The notes under the pieces: model-generated | What the model saw: only the letters and a program-made list of their open reading frames with translations | Databases searched by the model: none | Told to the model about the DNA's origin: nothing | In this document: positions 17,534 to 26,525 of the stretch, one piece after another | How the letters are laid out: every line of letters starts with the position of its first letter | Position numbering within the stretch: position 1 is the first letter of the stretch | Position numbers and translations under genes: made by a program | NCBI RefSeq assembly: GCF_025822245.1 | Contig: NZ_JACKTL010000021.1 | Location: 1 to 60,190 of the forward strand | Length of the DNA: 60,190 nucleotides | Direction: 5' to 3' | Source of the DNA: Mycolicibacterium hodleri | Lineage (GTDB): Bacteria; Actinomycetota; Actinomycetes; Mycobacteriales; Mycobacteriaceae

Positions 17534-18526
17534 GTGGACGTCGACGCATTCGTCCTGGCCCACCGACCCGCGTGGGACAGGCTGGAGGATCTGGTCAAGC
17601 GTCGCCGCACACTGACCGGCGCCGAGGTCGACGAGCTGGTGGACCTCTACCAGCGCGTGTCGACCCACCTGTCGATGGTGCGCAGCGCGTCGAGTGACTC
17701 GGTGTTGGTCGGCAGGCTCTCGGGCCTGGTCGCCTCGGCGCGGTCGGCGGTCACCGGTGCCCACGCCCCCGTGTGGAGCGAATTCACCCGCTTCTGGACG
17801 GTGTCCTTCCCCGTCGTGGCATACCGCGCGTGGCGCTGGTGGCTCGGTGCGGCGGTCGCGTCCTTCGTCGTGGCCGTCCTCATGGGCAGCTGGGTGGCCG
17901 GCAACCCCGAGGTGCAGGCCGCCGTCGGAACCCCCTCCGACGTAGCGGAATTGGTCAACCACGACTTCGCCTCCTACTACAGCGAGAACCCGGCGGGCTC
18001 GTTCGCCCTGCGGGTGTGGATCAACAACTCGTGGGTGGCGGCGCAGTGCATCGGCTACGCGGTCGTGCTGGGTCTGCCGATTCCGTACGTGCTGTTCCAG
18101 AACGCGGCCAACGTCGGAGTCATCGGTGGACTGATGTTCGACGCGGGCAAGGGCGACGTCTTCCTGGGCCTGCTGACCCCGCACGGCCTTCTCGAGCTGA
18201 CCGCGGTGTTCCTCGCCGCCGCCGTCGGGATGCGCCTCGGGTGGTCGGTGGTGTCACCCGGTGACCGGCCGCGGGGCCAGGTGCTGGCCGAGCAGGGTCG
18301 TGCCGTGGTCTCGGTCGCCGTCGGACTGGTCGTCGTGCTGTTGGCGTCCGGTCTCATCGAGGCGCTGGTGACGCCGTCCCCGCTGCCGACGTTCGTGCGC
18401 ATCGCGATTGGCGTCGTCGCCGAGATCGGGTTCCTGGCGTACGTGGTCCACTTCGGCCGCAAGGCCGCGCGCGCCGGCGAGACCGGTGACGTCGACGACG
18501 CCCCGGACCTGCTCCCGACGTCCTGA
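17534..18526 (+). CDS. Stage II sporulation protein M-like membrane protein (Rv3694c-like)
   Basis: A 330-residue polytopic protein of the SpoIIM/DUF95 family. The cytoplasmic N-terminus (VDAFVLAHRPAWDRLEDLVKRRRTLTGAEVDELVDLYQR) is characteristic. About six membrane segments follow from residue 105 (WWLGAAVASFVVAVLMGSW) to the end, including the family block ENPAGSFALRVWINNSWVAAQCIGYAVVLG. In Bacillus the family works in forespore engulfment; mycobacteria do not sporulate this way, so the role here is unknown. It diverges from the RDD gene and converges on the DUF58 gene 11 bases away. Confidence 0.88.
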   Translation: MDVDAFVLAHRPAWDRLEDLVKRRRTLTGAEVDELVDLYQRVSTHLSMVRSASSDSVLVGRLSGLVASARSAVTGAHAPVWSEFTRFWTVSFPVVAYRAWRWWLGAAVASFVVAVLMGSWVAGNPEVQAAVGTPSDVAELVNHDFASYYSENPAGSFALRVWINNSWVAAQCIGYAVVLGLPIPYVLFQNAANVGVIGGLMFDAGKGDVFLGLLTPHGLLELTAVFLAAAVGMRLGWSVVSPGDRPRGQVLAEQGRAVVSVAVGLVVVLLASGLIEALVTPSPLPTFVRIAIGVVAEIGFLAYVVHFGRKAARAGETGDVDDAPDLLPTS

Positions 18527-18537
18527 TCGCGGGCGCG

Positions 18538-19860
18538 CTACAGCTTGCCGGAGGCCTTCATCGCCAGATAGCGGTCGGCCAAGGCGGGCGCCAATTCCTC
18601 GGGCATCGCGTCCACCACGTCGACGCCGTGGCGACGCAACCGCGCCGCCATCGCGCCGCGGTCGTTGCGGGACCGTTCGGCCGCGGCCGCGTCGTACACC
18701 TCGGCGGCGTCGGCCCGCCCCGCGGCCAAGCGGTCGACTCTCGGATCGCCGACCGCGGCGAGCACCACCTGGTGCCGGGCGGCCAGCTGCGGCAGCACCG
18801 CCATCAGCCCCTCGTCGAGCGCCGAGGAGTTGAGGTCGGTCAGCAGCACCACCAGCGCGCGCCGCCGGATGCGGCGCTGCACCGTGGCGACCGTCGCCGC
18901 GGCGTCCGACTCGACCAGCGCCGGCTGCAGCGGTGCCATCGCCTCGACGAGCGCAGGCAGCAGTTCCGAGCGCGTCGCGTTGAAGACCCCGGCTCGAGGC
19001 AGCCGATCGTGCGCGACGAAGTCGACGTGATCACCCGCCCGAGATGCCAAGGCGGCCAACAGCAGTGCGGCGTCCATCGACCAGTCCAGTCGCGGCCAGC
19101 CACTCGGGTCCCCGGAGGTGGGGTCGACGCCGACCCGGCCCGCGGACGTCCGGCCGGTGTCCAGCACGATGACCACCCGGCGGTCGCGCTCCGGCCGCCA
19201 CGTGCGGACGACGACGTCGGCCCGCCGCGCCGTCGCGCGCCAGTCGATGGATCGGACGTCGTCGCCGACGACGTATTCGCGCAGCGAGTCGAATTCGGTG
19301 CCCTGGCCGCGGATCAGGACGGGGACGGCGCCGTCGAGCTCGCGGAGCTTCGCCAACCGCGACGGCAGGTGCTTGCGCGACAGGAACGGCGGCAGGATGC
19401 GCACCTGGGCCGGCACCCGGTGCGAGCTCTGCCGGCCCGCCAGGCCCATGGGGCCCACGGACCGCACCGTCACCAGGTCCGACCGTTGGTCCCCACGGCG
19501 GATCGGACGCAGCGTCGTGTCGACCCGAATCCGTTGTCCGCCAGGGATCTTCGCCGCGTGCGTGCGCGGCTCCGCGCGCGCCGACGGTGCCCACGCGTCA
19601 CGAATCCAGCCGCGGAGTTCGCGGCGGCCCGGATTCTCGACGACCAGTGCCGCGTCGACGGGCTCACCCAACCGGGCGGCGCCGTCGCCAAGTCTGGTGA
19701 ATCGCAGCCGACGGGTGTTGGCCGCACGCGTCGCGTCGACCACGATGGCCGCCACGAGCAGGACCAGCAGCACCATGAATGTCTCTGCGGGCCACGGCGA
19801 CACGCCAACGGGGAGGACGCAGATCAGGGCGACCAGTCCGGCCCGGCCGGTGAGCACCAC
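18538..19860 (-). CDS. DUF58 protein (Rv3693-like), partner of MoxR
   Basis: A 440-residue protein. Two membrane segments lie at the N-terminus (LVALICVLPVGV and FMVLLVLLVAAIVVDA). The DUF58 signature GQGTEFDSLREYVVGDDVRSIDWRATARR is near residue 225. The C-terminal part is von Willebrand A-like (RRVVIVLDTGRTSAG, with DLNSS as a second loop). In MoxR systems the vWA partner is thought to help the AAA+ ATPase act on client proteins. The GTG overlaps the moxR stop as TAGTG, so translation is coupled. It is the last gene of the operon running from 23860 down. Confidence 0.88.
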   Translation of the reverse strand: MVLTGRAGLVALICVLPVGVSPWPAETFMVLLVLLVAAIVVDATRAANTRRLRFTRLGDGAARLGEPVDAALVVENPGRRELRGWIRDAWAPSARAEPRTHAAKIPGGQRIRVDTTLRPIRRGDQRSDLVTVRSVGPMGLAGRQSSHRVPAQVRILPPFLSRKHLPSRLAKLRELDGAVPVLIRGQGTEFDSLREYVVGDDVRSIDWRATARRADVVVRTWRPERDRRVVIVLDTGRTSAGRVGVDPTSGDPSGWPRLDWSMDAALLLAALASRAGDHVDFVAHDRLPRAGVFNATRSELLPALVEAMAPLQPALVESDAAATVATVQRRIRRRALVVLLTDLNSSALDEGLMAVLPQLAARHQVVLAAVGDPRVDRLAAGRADAAEVYDAAAAERSRNDRGAMAARLRRHGVDVVDAMPEELAPALADRYLAMKASGKL

Positions 19861-20834
19861 TAGCGCGGTACCGGCACCGCGGACAGGATGCCGTCGAGGA
19901 CGCCGTCGGGGGTGGCCCCTTCGAGTTCCGCCTCGGGTCGCAGCGCAATGCGGTGTCGCAACGTGGGCCGTGCCATCGCCTTCACGTCGTCGGGGGCGAC
20001 GTAGTTGCGTCCCGACAACCACGCCCACGACCTCGCCGTCGCGAGCAACGCCGTCGCGCCGCGGGGCGAGACGCCGAGTTGCAGTGCCGGGGACGCCCGC
20101 GTCGCGCCCGCGACGTCGACGATGTAGCCCATCACCTCGTCGGCCACCAGCACCCGACTGACCGCTTCGCGTCCCGCGGCGAGTTCGGCGGGTCCCGCCA
20201 CGGGGCGGATGTCGGAGAGGTTCCGCGGGTCGAAACCCCTGGCGTGCCTGGAGAGAATGGCGATCTCCTGATCGCGCGGCGGCAGCGGCACGTTGAGCTT
20301 GAGCAGGAAGCGGTCCAGCTGTGCCTCCGGCAGCTGGTAGGTGCCCTCGTACTCGATGGGGTTCTGGGTCGCCGCGACGATGAACGGATCGGGGAGGGCG
20401 CGGGCGTCACCGTCGACGGTGACCTGACGCTCCTCCATGGCTTCCAGAAGTGCGGCCTGGGTCTTCGGCGGCGTGCGATTGATCTCGTCGGCCAGAAGGA
20501 GATTGGTGAACACGGGCCCGGCACGGAACTCGAACTCGGCCGTGCGCGCGTCGTACACCAGCGATCCCGTGACGTCGCCGGGCATCAGGTCCGGGGTGAA
20601 CTGGACGCGCTTGAAGTCCAATTGGAGCGCCGCGGCCAACGTGCGCACCAACAGCGTCTTGGCGACTCCGGGGACGCCCTCCAGCAGGACGTGGCCGCGG
20701 CACAGCAGCGCGATCACCAGGCCGCTGATCACGGCGTCCTGCCCGACGACCGCCTTGGCGATCTCGGAACGCAACGCCAGCAATGCGTTTCGAGCGCCGT
20801 CGGCGTCCGTGGGGGAAGTCGTTGGATGAGTCAC
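19860..20834 (-). CDS. moxR: MoxR-family AAA+ ATPase (Rv3692-like)
   Basis: A 324-residue AAA+ ATPase, the usual MoxR length. Walker A is GVPGVAKT near residue 53, Walker B is LLLADEINR near 115, sensor 1 is VAATQNP, and the helical lid carries LGVSPRGATALL. MoxR proteins act as chaperones in assembling enzyme or envelope complexes. The GTG at 20834 overlaps the upstream gene's stop by four bases (GTGA) and its own stop overlaps DUF58 (TAGTG), so the operon is tightly coupled. Confidence 0.93.
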   Translation of the reverse strand: MTHPTTSPTDADGARNALLALRSEIAKAVVGQDAVISGLVIALLCRGHVLLEGVPGVAKTLLVRTLAAALQLDFKRVQFTPDLMPGDVTGSLVYDARTAEFEFRAGPVFTNLLLADEINRTPPKTQAALLEAMEERQVTVDGDARALPDPFIVAATQNPIEYEGTYQLPEAQLDRFLLKLNVPLPPRDQEIAILSRHARGFDPRNLSDIRPVAGPAELAAGREAVSRVLVADEVMGYIVDVAGATRASPALQLGVSPRGATALLATARSWAWLSGRNYVAPDDVKAMARPTLRHRIALRPEAELEGATPDGVLDGILSAVPVPR

Positions 20835-21976
20835 GAGGTGGCGACCTGCCTTTCGATGTCGTCGAGTAGCCGCGAGAGGTTGAGCAGTTGCGCGTCGTCG
20901 GATGGGTCCGGCCCGAAGAGTGCGTACTCGACGGTGGCCGGGTCGTAACGAATGCGGCGGGCGACCGTCTCGACGACGGACGCGGGGTCTGACTGGGCGC
21001 CGAGGCCGAGCCGGGGGAGGGTGCGCAGCAGCACCGAGGTCCGAAGCGCCGACGCGGCGCGATCGCGCGCGCGTCGGGACCGGTACAGCCGGCCGCGGCC
21101 CTCGACGGTCTCCGAGGCGCGCACCACCACCGGAAGGTCTTCGGCCACCAGCGGACCGATCCGGCGACCCTTCCACAACGCCACGAATCCCACGGCGAGG
21201 CAGAGCTGCAGCACGATCCAGCCGACCCGGCCGGGGATGAGGTCCATGATCGACGTGGCGCCGTCCGACTCACCGGCGATGCGGCCGGGGGTGTACCAGA
21301 TGACCCGCGGCCGGGCGCCCGCCAGGTTCATCGCCAAGGCGGCGTTGCCCTCCTGCAGCAGCCCCGCGTTGGTCATGAAGTCGGCCGCGCCGACGACGGT
21401 GATCGTACGGCCGCGCTCGGTGTAGCGGACCAACGCGCCGTCGTAGCAGCGGGCGACTTGGGGGCCGCCGTCGACCGGTTCGTAGGTGTCGCTGAGGTTG
21501 AGCTGTACGCGGCCCGCACGGGTGGCTTCGCCGACGTCGCAGCGAGGTTCGCCGCCGAAGCTGGTGTGGTCGGCCGTCTGTATCCCCGGCGCCAACGCCT
21601 CCCGGGTCCACGACGACGGCTCGACGAGCAGCACGTCCCCCGGCAGGTTCTCGAGCCGTTCCAATCCGGCGTCGTCCACCAAGTACGGGGTGGGCGCGAC
21701 CAGCAGCAGGGAGTCCGGACGCGCGGCCCGCTCGACTCCCGCGAGATCCTTGGTGGCCACCACGTCGACCCCGCGATCCTTCAGCAGCGCGATCAAGGCA
21801 TGGGCGCCGTCCGGCGACGTGGCGTCGGGGTTCATCCGGCCGCCCTGTCGCGGGGCGGTCAAATAGGCGGAGACGGCCGAGACGCCGATGACGAGCACCA
21901 GGGCCAGCAACACCCATCGCAGGGTCCGCCACCGCTGCACGACGGTGGCGCCGACTGCCGAGGTGGTGTCGCTCAT
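20831..21976 (-). CDS. DUF4350 membrane protein (Rv3691-like)
   Basis: A 381-residue protein with one N-terminal membrane segment (LRWVLLALVLVIGVSAVSAYL), an extracytoplasmic domain of about 200 residues with two cysteines (EPRCDVGEAT and QVARCYDGAL), then a second membrane segment near residue 250 (GWIVLQLCLAVGFVALW) and a cytoplasmic helical tail. The early TSPDGAHALIALLKDRGVDV is the DUF4350 signature. The ATG overlaps the upstream stop (ATGA) and the stop overlaps moxR (GTGA). It is part of the MoxR envelope operon; its own activity is unknown. Confidence 0.87.
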   Translation of the reverse strand: MSDTTSAVGATVVQRWRTLRWVLLALVLVIGVSAVSAYLTAPRQGGRMNPDATSPDGAHALIALLKDRGVDVVATKDLAGVERAARPDSLLLVAPTPYLVDDAGLERLENLPGDVLLVEPSSWTREALAPGIQTADHTSFGGEPRCDVGEATRAGRVQLNLSDTYEPVDGGPQVARCYDGALVRYTERGRTITVVGAADFMTNAGLLQEGNAALAMNLAGARPRVIWYTPGRIAGESDGATSIMDLIPGRVGWIVLQLCLAVGFVALWKGRRIGPLVAEDLPVVVRASETVEGRGRLYRSRRARDRAASALRTSVLLRTLPRLGLGAQSDPASVVETVARRIRYDPATVEYALFGPDPSDDAQLLNLSRLLDDIERQVATS

Positions 21977-22626
21977 CGCACCTCGACCCAGGCGTCGGCC
22001 GGGCCCGAGCTGCCCCGGTCGGTCGCGGCGCCGACGACGTGGCGCAGCAGGTGGTCGTCGAGGTCGGCGATCATCCGGTACGGAGGTTCGGTGCCGGGCA
22101 ACTCGCCGTAGGTGACGTCGTTGAATGCCGTTGCCGCGCGGCGTAATTCGTCGGCCTGGTCCGGAATGGCCCGACCGGCGTCGCGGGCGAGCTCGGTCGC
22201 GGTGCGCCCCGGCACGGGCAGCAGGACCGCGGTCTCCTCGAGGTGGCGCGCTATGGCCCGCAGGCGTTGTCGGATCGCCGTCGTCCAATCGCCCTGGGAA
22301 GCAGCCGTTTCCGCGGCGGCCCGGTGCTCCGCCGAGCTCATCTCGGCCGAGGAGAACAACCCGCCGAGGCGGCCGCGATTGGTGCGCATGGTGCGCCGCG
22401 CCACCCGGATGGCCACCACGACGACTACCGCCACCAGCACGAGCAGGACGGTGATCGTGAGCCACCCGCCGGGCACCGAGGCGCCGCCGGACATGATCTT
22501 GAACAGCAGGTCGTCCAGCAGGCGCCCGAGTTGGTCGGTGAGGGAGCCGCGCGGATAGATGGGCTTGTTCAGCTCGCGCTGCGCGGCGTCGTGCGCCGCG
22601 TCGCGGTCGATGTCGATGGTGGACAC
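21973..22626 (-). CDS. DUF4129 membrane protein (Rv3690-like)
   Basis: A 217-residue protein. One membrane segment lies near residues 55-73 (WLTITVLLVLVAVVVVVAI). The cytoplasmic C-terminal DUF4129 domain contains SSAEHRAAAETAASQGDWTTAIRQRLRAIARHLEE and GRTATELARDAG, resembling the C-terminal region of protein-glutamine transglutaminase-like MoxR partners. The start is a GTG one base after the upstream stop (TGAcGTG). It is coupled in turn to the DUF4350 gene by ATGA. Confidence 0.86.
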   Translation of the reverse strand: MSTIDIDRDAAHDAAQRELNKPIYPRGSLTDQLGRLLDDLLFKIMSGGASVPGGWLTITVLLVLVAVVVVVAIRVARRTMRTNRGRLGGLFSSAEMSSAEHRAAAETAASQGDWTTAIRQRLRAIARHLEETAVLLPVPGRTATELARDAGRAIPDQADELRRAATAFNDVTYGELPGTEPPYRMIADLDDHLLRHVVGAATDRGSSGPADAWVEVR

Positions 22627-22627
22627 G

Positions 22628-23860
22628 TCAGCGTTGCCGGGTGAGCCACAGATCGTCGGTGGACTCGACCGCCCCGTTCGCCCCCGTCCGCAGCACCAGG
22701 TCGAAGGCCTCGGCCCTGATCCGGCGGTCGGCGTAGAGGAGGACCACGACCCCGGCGCTGAACGGGGCCGTGATGATCTGACCGATCGCGCCGCCGACGC
22801 TGATCAGCACCACCGCGAGCACCATCATGGTCGTGGACTCGCCGACGACCAGCATGACCTGGCCGACGAGGCTGAATGGCACCGTGACCGCGCCGGAGAT
22901 CACGCTGGTGATGACGGCCGCCAGCAGGCGGATGCCGAAGACCCGCCAGAAGTCGTTCTTGACCAGGCGGAACGAGCGCGAGATGGAGGCCTTGACGCCG
23001 ATGCGCTCCAGCACGATCAGCGTCGGGGCGAAGCTCAGCATCGTGTACAGGTAGACGAGCCCGGCGACCAAGGCCAGGGTGAGCAACCCACCGACCACGA
23101 ATGCCGCTCCGCCACCCACTGTTTCGGCGACGGCCACCACCACGCCCACGACCACGGCGATCAACACCGCGGCACCGATCGCCTCCAGCGCGGTGATGCC
23201 GAGCAGGGGGAGCAGCCGCCCCCGCGCCCGTCGCCACGCCTCTCCGACGCCGATGGTCGCACCGAAGATCGCGCGACCCACCACGACCGTGAGCAGGCCG
23301 CTGAGCACGATGCCTGCCAGCACGGTGGCGATGGTGGCGGCGACGCTGGACAGCAGCAGCCCCACGATCGAGGAGTCGGAGATCTCCGTGGGGTCGGACT
23401 GTCCGAATCCGTCAAGCGCGCTCGGCGACAACATGCCGCTGGTCGCCAGCGGCCCGATCTGCAGGAGCAGGGAGACGACCTGGGCCACCACCATGACGAT
23501 GGTGGTCAGGCCGAGGGTGGCCTTGGGATTGGCCCGGATGTAGGAGACAGACGCGTTGAAGATGTCCGACATCCCGAGCGGGCGCAACGGGATGATGCCG
23601 GGCTTGAGCGCCGGCGGCGGTCCGATCGGCGGGTACCCAGGCGGCGGGTAGCCCTGGTAGCCCGGTGGCGGGTAGTACCCGGACTGCGGCGGGTAGCCCG
23701 GTGGCTGGTAACCCGGCGGCGGGTAGTAGCCGGGTGTTGGCGGATACCCCGGTGGCTGGTAGCCCGGTGGCGGCTGGTGCTGCGGCGGGACCTGCCCGTA
23801 GGCGGGTGGCGGATATGCGGGCGGCGGTGGGACGGCGGGGCCGCCGGCTTCGCTGCTCAT
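22628..23860 (-). CDS. Proline-rich multi-spanning membrane protein (Rv3689-like)
   Basis: A 410-residue protein and first gene of the MoxR operon. Residues 1-95 are a proline/glycine/tyrosine repeat built on PPGYQPPGYPP and PGYYPPPG units. From about residue 105 (PLRPLGMSDIFNASVSYIRANPK) the protein resembles the glycerophosphoryl diester phosphodiesterase membrane domain, with six or so hydrophobic stretches. No catalytic phosphodiesterase domain is present. I chose the ATG at 23860 (MSSEAGGPAV), preceded by GGGAG; an ATG at 23896 is possible. The repeat region is cytoplasmic or surface-exposed depending on topology and may bind partners. Confidence 0.82.
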   Translation of the reverse strand: MSSEAGGPAVPPPPAYPPPAYGQVPPQHQPPPGYQPPGYPPTPGYYPPPGYQPPGYPPQSGYYPPPGYQGYPPPGYPPIGPPPALKPGIIPLRPLGMSDIFNASVSYIRANPKATLGLTTIVMVVAQVVSLLLQIGPLATSGMLSPSALDGFGQSDPTEISDSSIVGLLLSSVAATIATVLAGIVLSGLLTVVVGRAIFGATIGVGEAWRRARGRLLPLLGITALEAIGAAVLIAVVVGVVVAVAETVGGGAAFVVGGLLTLALVAGLVYLYTMLSFAPTLIVLERIGVKASISRSFRLVKNDFWRVFGIRLLAAVITSVISGAVTVPFSLVGQVMLVVGESTTMMVLAVVLISVGGAIGQIITAPFSAGVVVLLYADRRIRAEAFDLVLRTGANGAVESTDDLWLTRQR

Positions 23861-23917
23861 GTCTCCCATCCTGTCGATACCGGCGATCAATGACAACGTG
23901 TCCGGGGTGCCCGAGCG

Positions 23918-23923
23918 TAGCGT
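23918..23923 (+). promoter_or_regulatory. Leaderless -10 box TAGCGT for the GatB/YqeY gene
   Basis: TAGCGT is followed by seven bases and the ATG at 23931. Confidence 0.55.
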
Positions 23924-23930
23924 CTACGCC

Positions 23931-24395
23931 ATGGCGGAACTCAAGGATCGGCTGCGCGCCGACCTCACGGTGGCGATGAAGGCACGGGACAAGCTGACCA
24001 CGGCGACGCTGAGGATGCTGATCGCCGCGATCCAGTCCGAGGAGGTGTCGGGCACCGCCGTGCGCGAGCTCTCCGACGACGACGTCCTCAAGGTGCTGGC
24101 CCGCGAGTCGCGCAAGCGCGGCGAGGCCGCGCAGATCTACGTGTCGAACGGGCGCGGGGAACTGGCGGCTAACGAACGGGCGGAGGCCCAGGTCATCGAC
24201 GCCTATCTTCCCACTCAGCTCAACGACGACGAGCTCGCCAACGTGGTGAACACCGCGATCGCTCAGGTGGCCGAGGACATCGGGCACCGGCCGGGCACCA
24301 AGCAGATGGGCCAGGTGATGAAGGCGGCCATGGCCATCGCCGAGGGCAAGGCGGACTCGGCACGCCTGTCGGCGGCGGTGAAGGACCGGCTCTAG
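23931..24395 (+). CDS. GatB/YqeY domain protein (Rv3688c-like)
   Basis: A 154-residue protein consisting only of a YqeY domain, the all-helical module found at the C-terminus of GatB in the tRNA-dependent amidotransferase. It starts MAELKDRLRADLTVAMKARDK and has the typical LRMLIAAIQ, AQVIDAYLPTQLNDDEL and KQMGQVMKAAMA. Free-standing YqeY proteins are common and not well understood; tRNA binding is presumed. The start is set by a leaderless-type box. It is divergent from the proline-rich membrane protein gene. Confidence 0.9.
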   Translation: MAELKDRLRADLTVAMKARDKLTTATLRMLIAAIQSEEVSGTAVRELSDDDVLKVLARESRKRGEAAQIYVSNGRGELAANERAEAQVIDAYLPTQLNDDELANVVNTAIAQVAEDIGHRPGTKQMGQVMKAAMAIAEGKADSARLSAAVKDRL

Positions 24396-24432
24396 CCGGT
24401 TTTCCTCCGCCGTACCGGGGTAGCCGTACTCC

Positions 24433-25419
24433 ATGACCCGATTCGGCTACACCCTGATGACAGAGCAGAGCGGCCCGAAACAGCTTGTGGAGTATGCGGT
24501 TTCGGCTGAACGACTGGGCTTCGACTTCGAGGTCTCCAGCGACCACTACTCGCCGTGGCTGTCGGCGCAGGGCCACGCGCCCAATGCCTGGACGCTGCTC
24601 GGGGCGGTGGCGCAGGCCACCGAGCGCGTCGAGCTCTTCACCTACGTGACGTGCCCGACGGTCCGGTACCACCCCGCGATCGTGGCTCAGCAGGCCGCCA
24701 CGTTGCAGATTCTCGCCGACGGCAGGTTCACCCTCGGGGTCGGCAGCGGCGAGAACCTCAACGAGCACGTCGTCGGCCGGGGATGGCCGACGATCAAGCG
24801 GCGCCAGGACATGCTTCGCGAGGCCGTGCAGATCATCCGCGAACTGTTCACCGGCGAGATGGTGGACTGGAAGGGCGACTACTTCGAGGTGGACTCCGCG
24901 CGCCTGTGGGACGTGCCGGAGGTACCCGTCGCGATCGCCGCCGCGGTGTCCGGGGAGCGTTCGGTGCAGACCTTCTCGCCGTTGGTCGAGCACCTGATCG
25001 CCGTCGAACCCGACAAGGACCTGGTCGACGGGTGGCATGCCGCCCGCAAGGGCACCGGGTTGCCCGGCGACTCCCGGGTCGTCGGCCAAATCCCCATCTG
25101 CTGGGACACCGACGAGGCCACCGCCGTCGCGCGGGCCCACGAGCAGTTCCGGTGGTTCGCCGGCGGTTGGTCCGTCAACGCCGACCTGCCCACCACGGCG
25201 GGTTTCGCGGGTGCCACCCAATTCGTCCGCGAGGAAGACGTGGCGTCGTCGATTCCCTGCGGACCGGACCTCGACAAGATCGTCGAGGCGGTGCGTGAGT
25301 ACTGGGAGGCGGGCTTCACCGACATCGCCCTGGTGCAGGTGGGCGACGAGGGACAGGACCGCTTCCTCGACCAGGCCGCCGCCCCACTGCTGGAGAAACT
25401 TCGCAACGCCGCTGGTTGA
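24433..25419 (+). CDS. LLM-class F420-dependent oxidoreductase (FGD-like, TIGR03557 type)
   Basis: A 328-residue TIM-barrel flavin/F420 oxidoreductase of the luciferase-like monooxygenase superfamily. Family features are FGYTLMTEQSGPKQLVEYAVSAERLGFDF, SSDHYSPWL (the His-Tyr region near the F420 site), TYVTCPTVRYHPAIVAQQAATLQ and LGVGSGENLNEHVVG. It resembles F420-dependent glucose-6-phosphate dehydrogenase and its relatives, but I cannot say that sugar phosphate is the substrate. It begins 37 bases after the YqeY gene, so the two may be co-transcribed. Confidence 0.88.
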   Translation: MTRFGYTLMTEQSGPKQLVEYAVSAERLGFDFEVSSDHYSPWLSAQGHAPNAWTLLGAVAQATERVELFTYVTCPTVRYHPAIVAQQAATLQILADGRFTLGVGSGENLNEHVVGRGWPTIKRRQDMLREAVQIIRELFTGEMVDWKGDYFEVDSARLWDVPEVPVAIAAAVSGERSVQTFSPLVEHLIAVEPDKDLVDGWHAARKGTGLPGDSRVVGQIPICWDTDEATAVARAHEQFRWFAGGWSVNADLPTTAGFAGATQFVREEDVASSIPCGPDLDKIVEAVREYWEAGFTDIALVQVGDEGQDRFLDQAAAPLLEKLRNAAG

Positions 25420-25488
25420 GACCCGTCGGGTTTGGCATTCGCCGTTCTGGGAAGACCTTTGCCGGTAGCAAACCTACGAGGAGGCATC

Positions 25489-25734
25489 GTGGTCGTGACC
25501 TTGCTCATTGCATACACCGCCGTGGCGCTGGTCGCGGCCGTCGTGGTGTTCGTCGCCAGCGCGCGTCTCGGTGACGAGCGTCGGCCCCCTCCGGAGCGCT
25601 TCGGTCTGAGCCTCGCGGCGGGTGCGGTGTGGCCCGTCATCCTGCTTGGCCTGGCCGAATTCAGCTCGTTCGCGGTATACGCCAAGGCGCACCAGCACGA
25701 CGACGAGACCGAACGGGTGCTGGTCAAGGTCTAG
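25489..25734 (+). CDS. Small two-helix membrane protein
   Basis: An 81-residue protein with two hydrophobic segments (LIAYTAVALVAAVVVFVAS and LSLAAGAVWPVILLGLAE) and a charged, histidine-containing C-terminus (KAHQHDDETERV). The GTG at 25489 follows a strong AGGAGG four bases away; the frame extends to a TTG at 25432 without a ribosome site. A rho-independent terminator lies just after the stop. No family recognised. Confidence 0.72.
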   Translation: MVVTLLIAYTAVALVAAVVVFVASARLGDERRPPPERFGLSLAAGAVWPVILLGLAEFSSFAVYAKAHQHDDETERVLVKV

Positions 25735-25744
25735 GTCAGGTCGA

Positions 25745-25778
25745 CGGTCACGATTCGGTACGAAATCGTGACCGTTTT
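25745..25778 (+). terminator. Rho-independent terminator
   Basis: A perfect 11-bp stem (CGGTCACGATT with AATCGTGACCG) and an eight-base loop, followed by TTTT. It starts 11 bases after the small membrane protein stop and isolates it from the CHAP gene. Confidence 0.82.
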
Positions 25779-25830
25779 GAGATAACCTCGTGTGGCGGGT
25801 CGGGGAGGACCATCGCGCGAGAGGTTTACC

Positions 25831-26382
25831 ATGTTCGGTTTCGAATCGAATGCACGCCACAGCACCACCGCAGGTCGGTCGAGTTCACTCGGCGCCACGA
25901 TTCGGCGGGCGGCTGCTGCCATCGCCGTCGCAGCCTTCGCCACGGGGCTGGGTGCCCAAGCAGTCGTCGTCGCGTCCCCGGCAGCCGCCGACACGGTCGA
26001 CCAACTCGCCATCCGCACCGTCGGGCGCACACAGGCCATCAACCCGGGCACCCCCGGACAGTGCACCTGGGGCGCGGCCGAGAAGTGGTTCGAGGTCACC
26101 GGGTCCTATCCGGCGATGCGGGGCGACGCCCTGAATTGGACCAACGCGGCGTCGGCCGCGGGCTACACCGTGGTGGACACCCCGCAGGACCGGTCGCTCG
26201 TGGTCTTCCAGCCCGGTGTCGCCGGTGCGGGCGGTTACGGGCACGTCGCATGGGTCGACTCCGTGTCCCCGGGCGGGCAGTTCATCCACGTGACGGAGAT
26301 GAACGGGCTCGCCGGCGAGGGTCTCTGGAACGACCGCGACGTCCAGAACGTCCCGGGCATGGCGTACGTGCTGCTGCCCTGA
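25831..26382 (+). CDS. Secreted CHAP-domain amidase/endopeptidase-like protein
   Basis: A 183-residue exported protein. The signal peptide covers residues 1-52 (long, with the hydrophobic core AAAIAVAAFATGLGAQAVVVAS and cleavage near AAADT). The CHAP domain follows: the catalytic cysteine is in PGQCTWGAAEKW, the histidine in GGYGHVAWVDS, and FIHVTEMN provides the third polar position. CHAP enzymes cut peptidoglycan peptides or cross-links; small actinobacterial forms are often resuscitation or growth related. The ATG has a purine-rich GAGAGG upstream, and TAACCT at 25783 could be its -10 box. Confidence 0.85.
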   Translation: MFGFESNARHSTTAGRSSSLGATIRRAAAAIAVAAFATGLGAQAVVVASPAAADTVDQLAIRTVGRTQAINPGTPGQCTWGAAEKWFEVTGSYPAMRGDALNWTNAASAAGYTVVDTPQDRSLVVFQPGVAGAGGYGHVAWVDSVSPGGQFIHVTEMNGLAGEGLWNDRDVQNVPGMAYVLLP

Positions 26383-26393
26383 CCGGGCCCCGA

Positions 26394-26429
26394 AAAACAG
26401 AAAACCCCGGCCGGTGGAACCGGTCAGGG
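26394..26429 (-). terminator. Terminator downstream of tRNA-Pro
   Basis: On the minus strand an interrupted stem (ACCGG paired with CCGGT, extended outwards by GC pairs with one mismatch) is followed by TTTTCTGTTTTT. It lies 23 bases past the 3' end of the tRNA and 12 bases past the convergent CHAP stop. Confidence 0.6.
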
Positions 26430-26451
26430 CCTCTGAGCTGCATTTACGCGG

Positions 26452-26525
<74 letters not shown>

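Noticed and set aside
23605..23850. Repeated GGCGGGTAGYCCGG-like units
   Set aside because: They encode the PPGYQPPGY repeat of the Rv3689-like protein; unit length and spacing vary as in a protein repeat.
18538..23860. MoxR operon as a BREX-like or other defence island
   Set aside because: The DUF58/DUF4350/DUF4129 partners and Rv3689-Rv3695 synteny identify the conserved actinobacterial envelope operon; no nuclease, methylase or defence effector is present.
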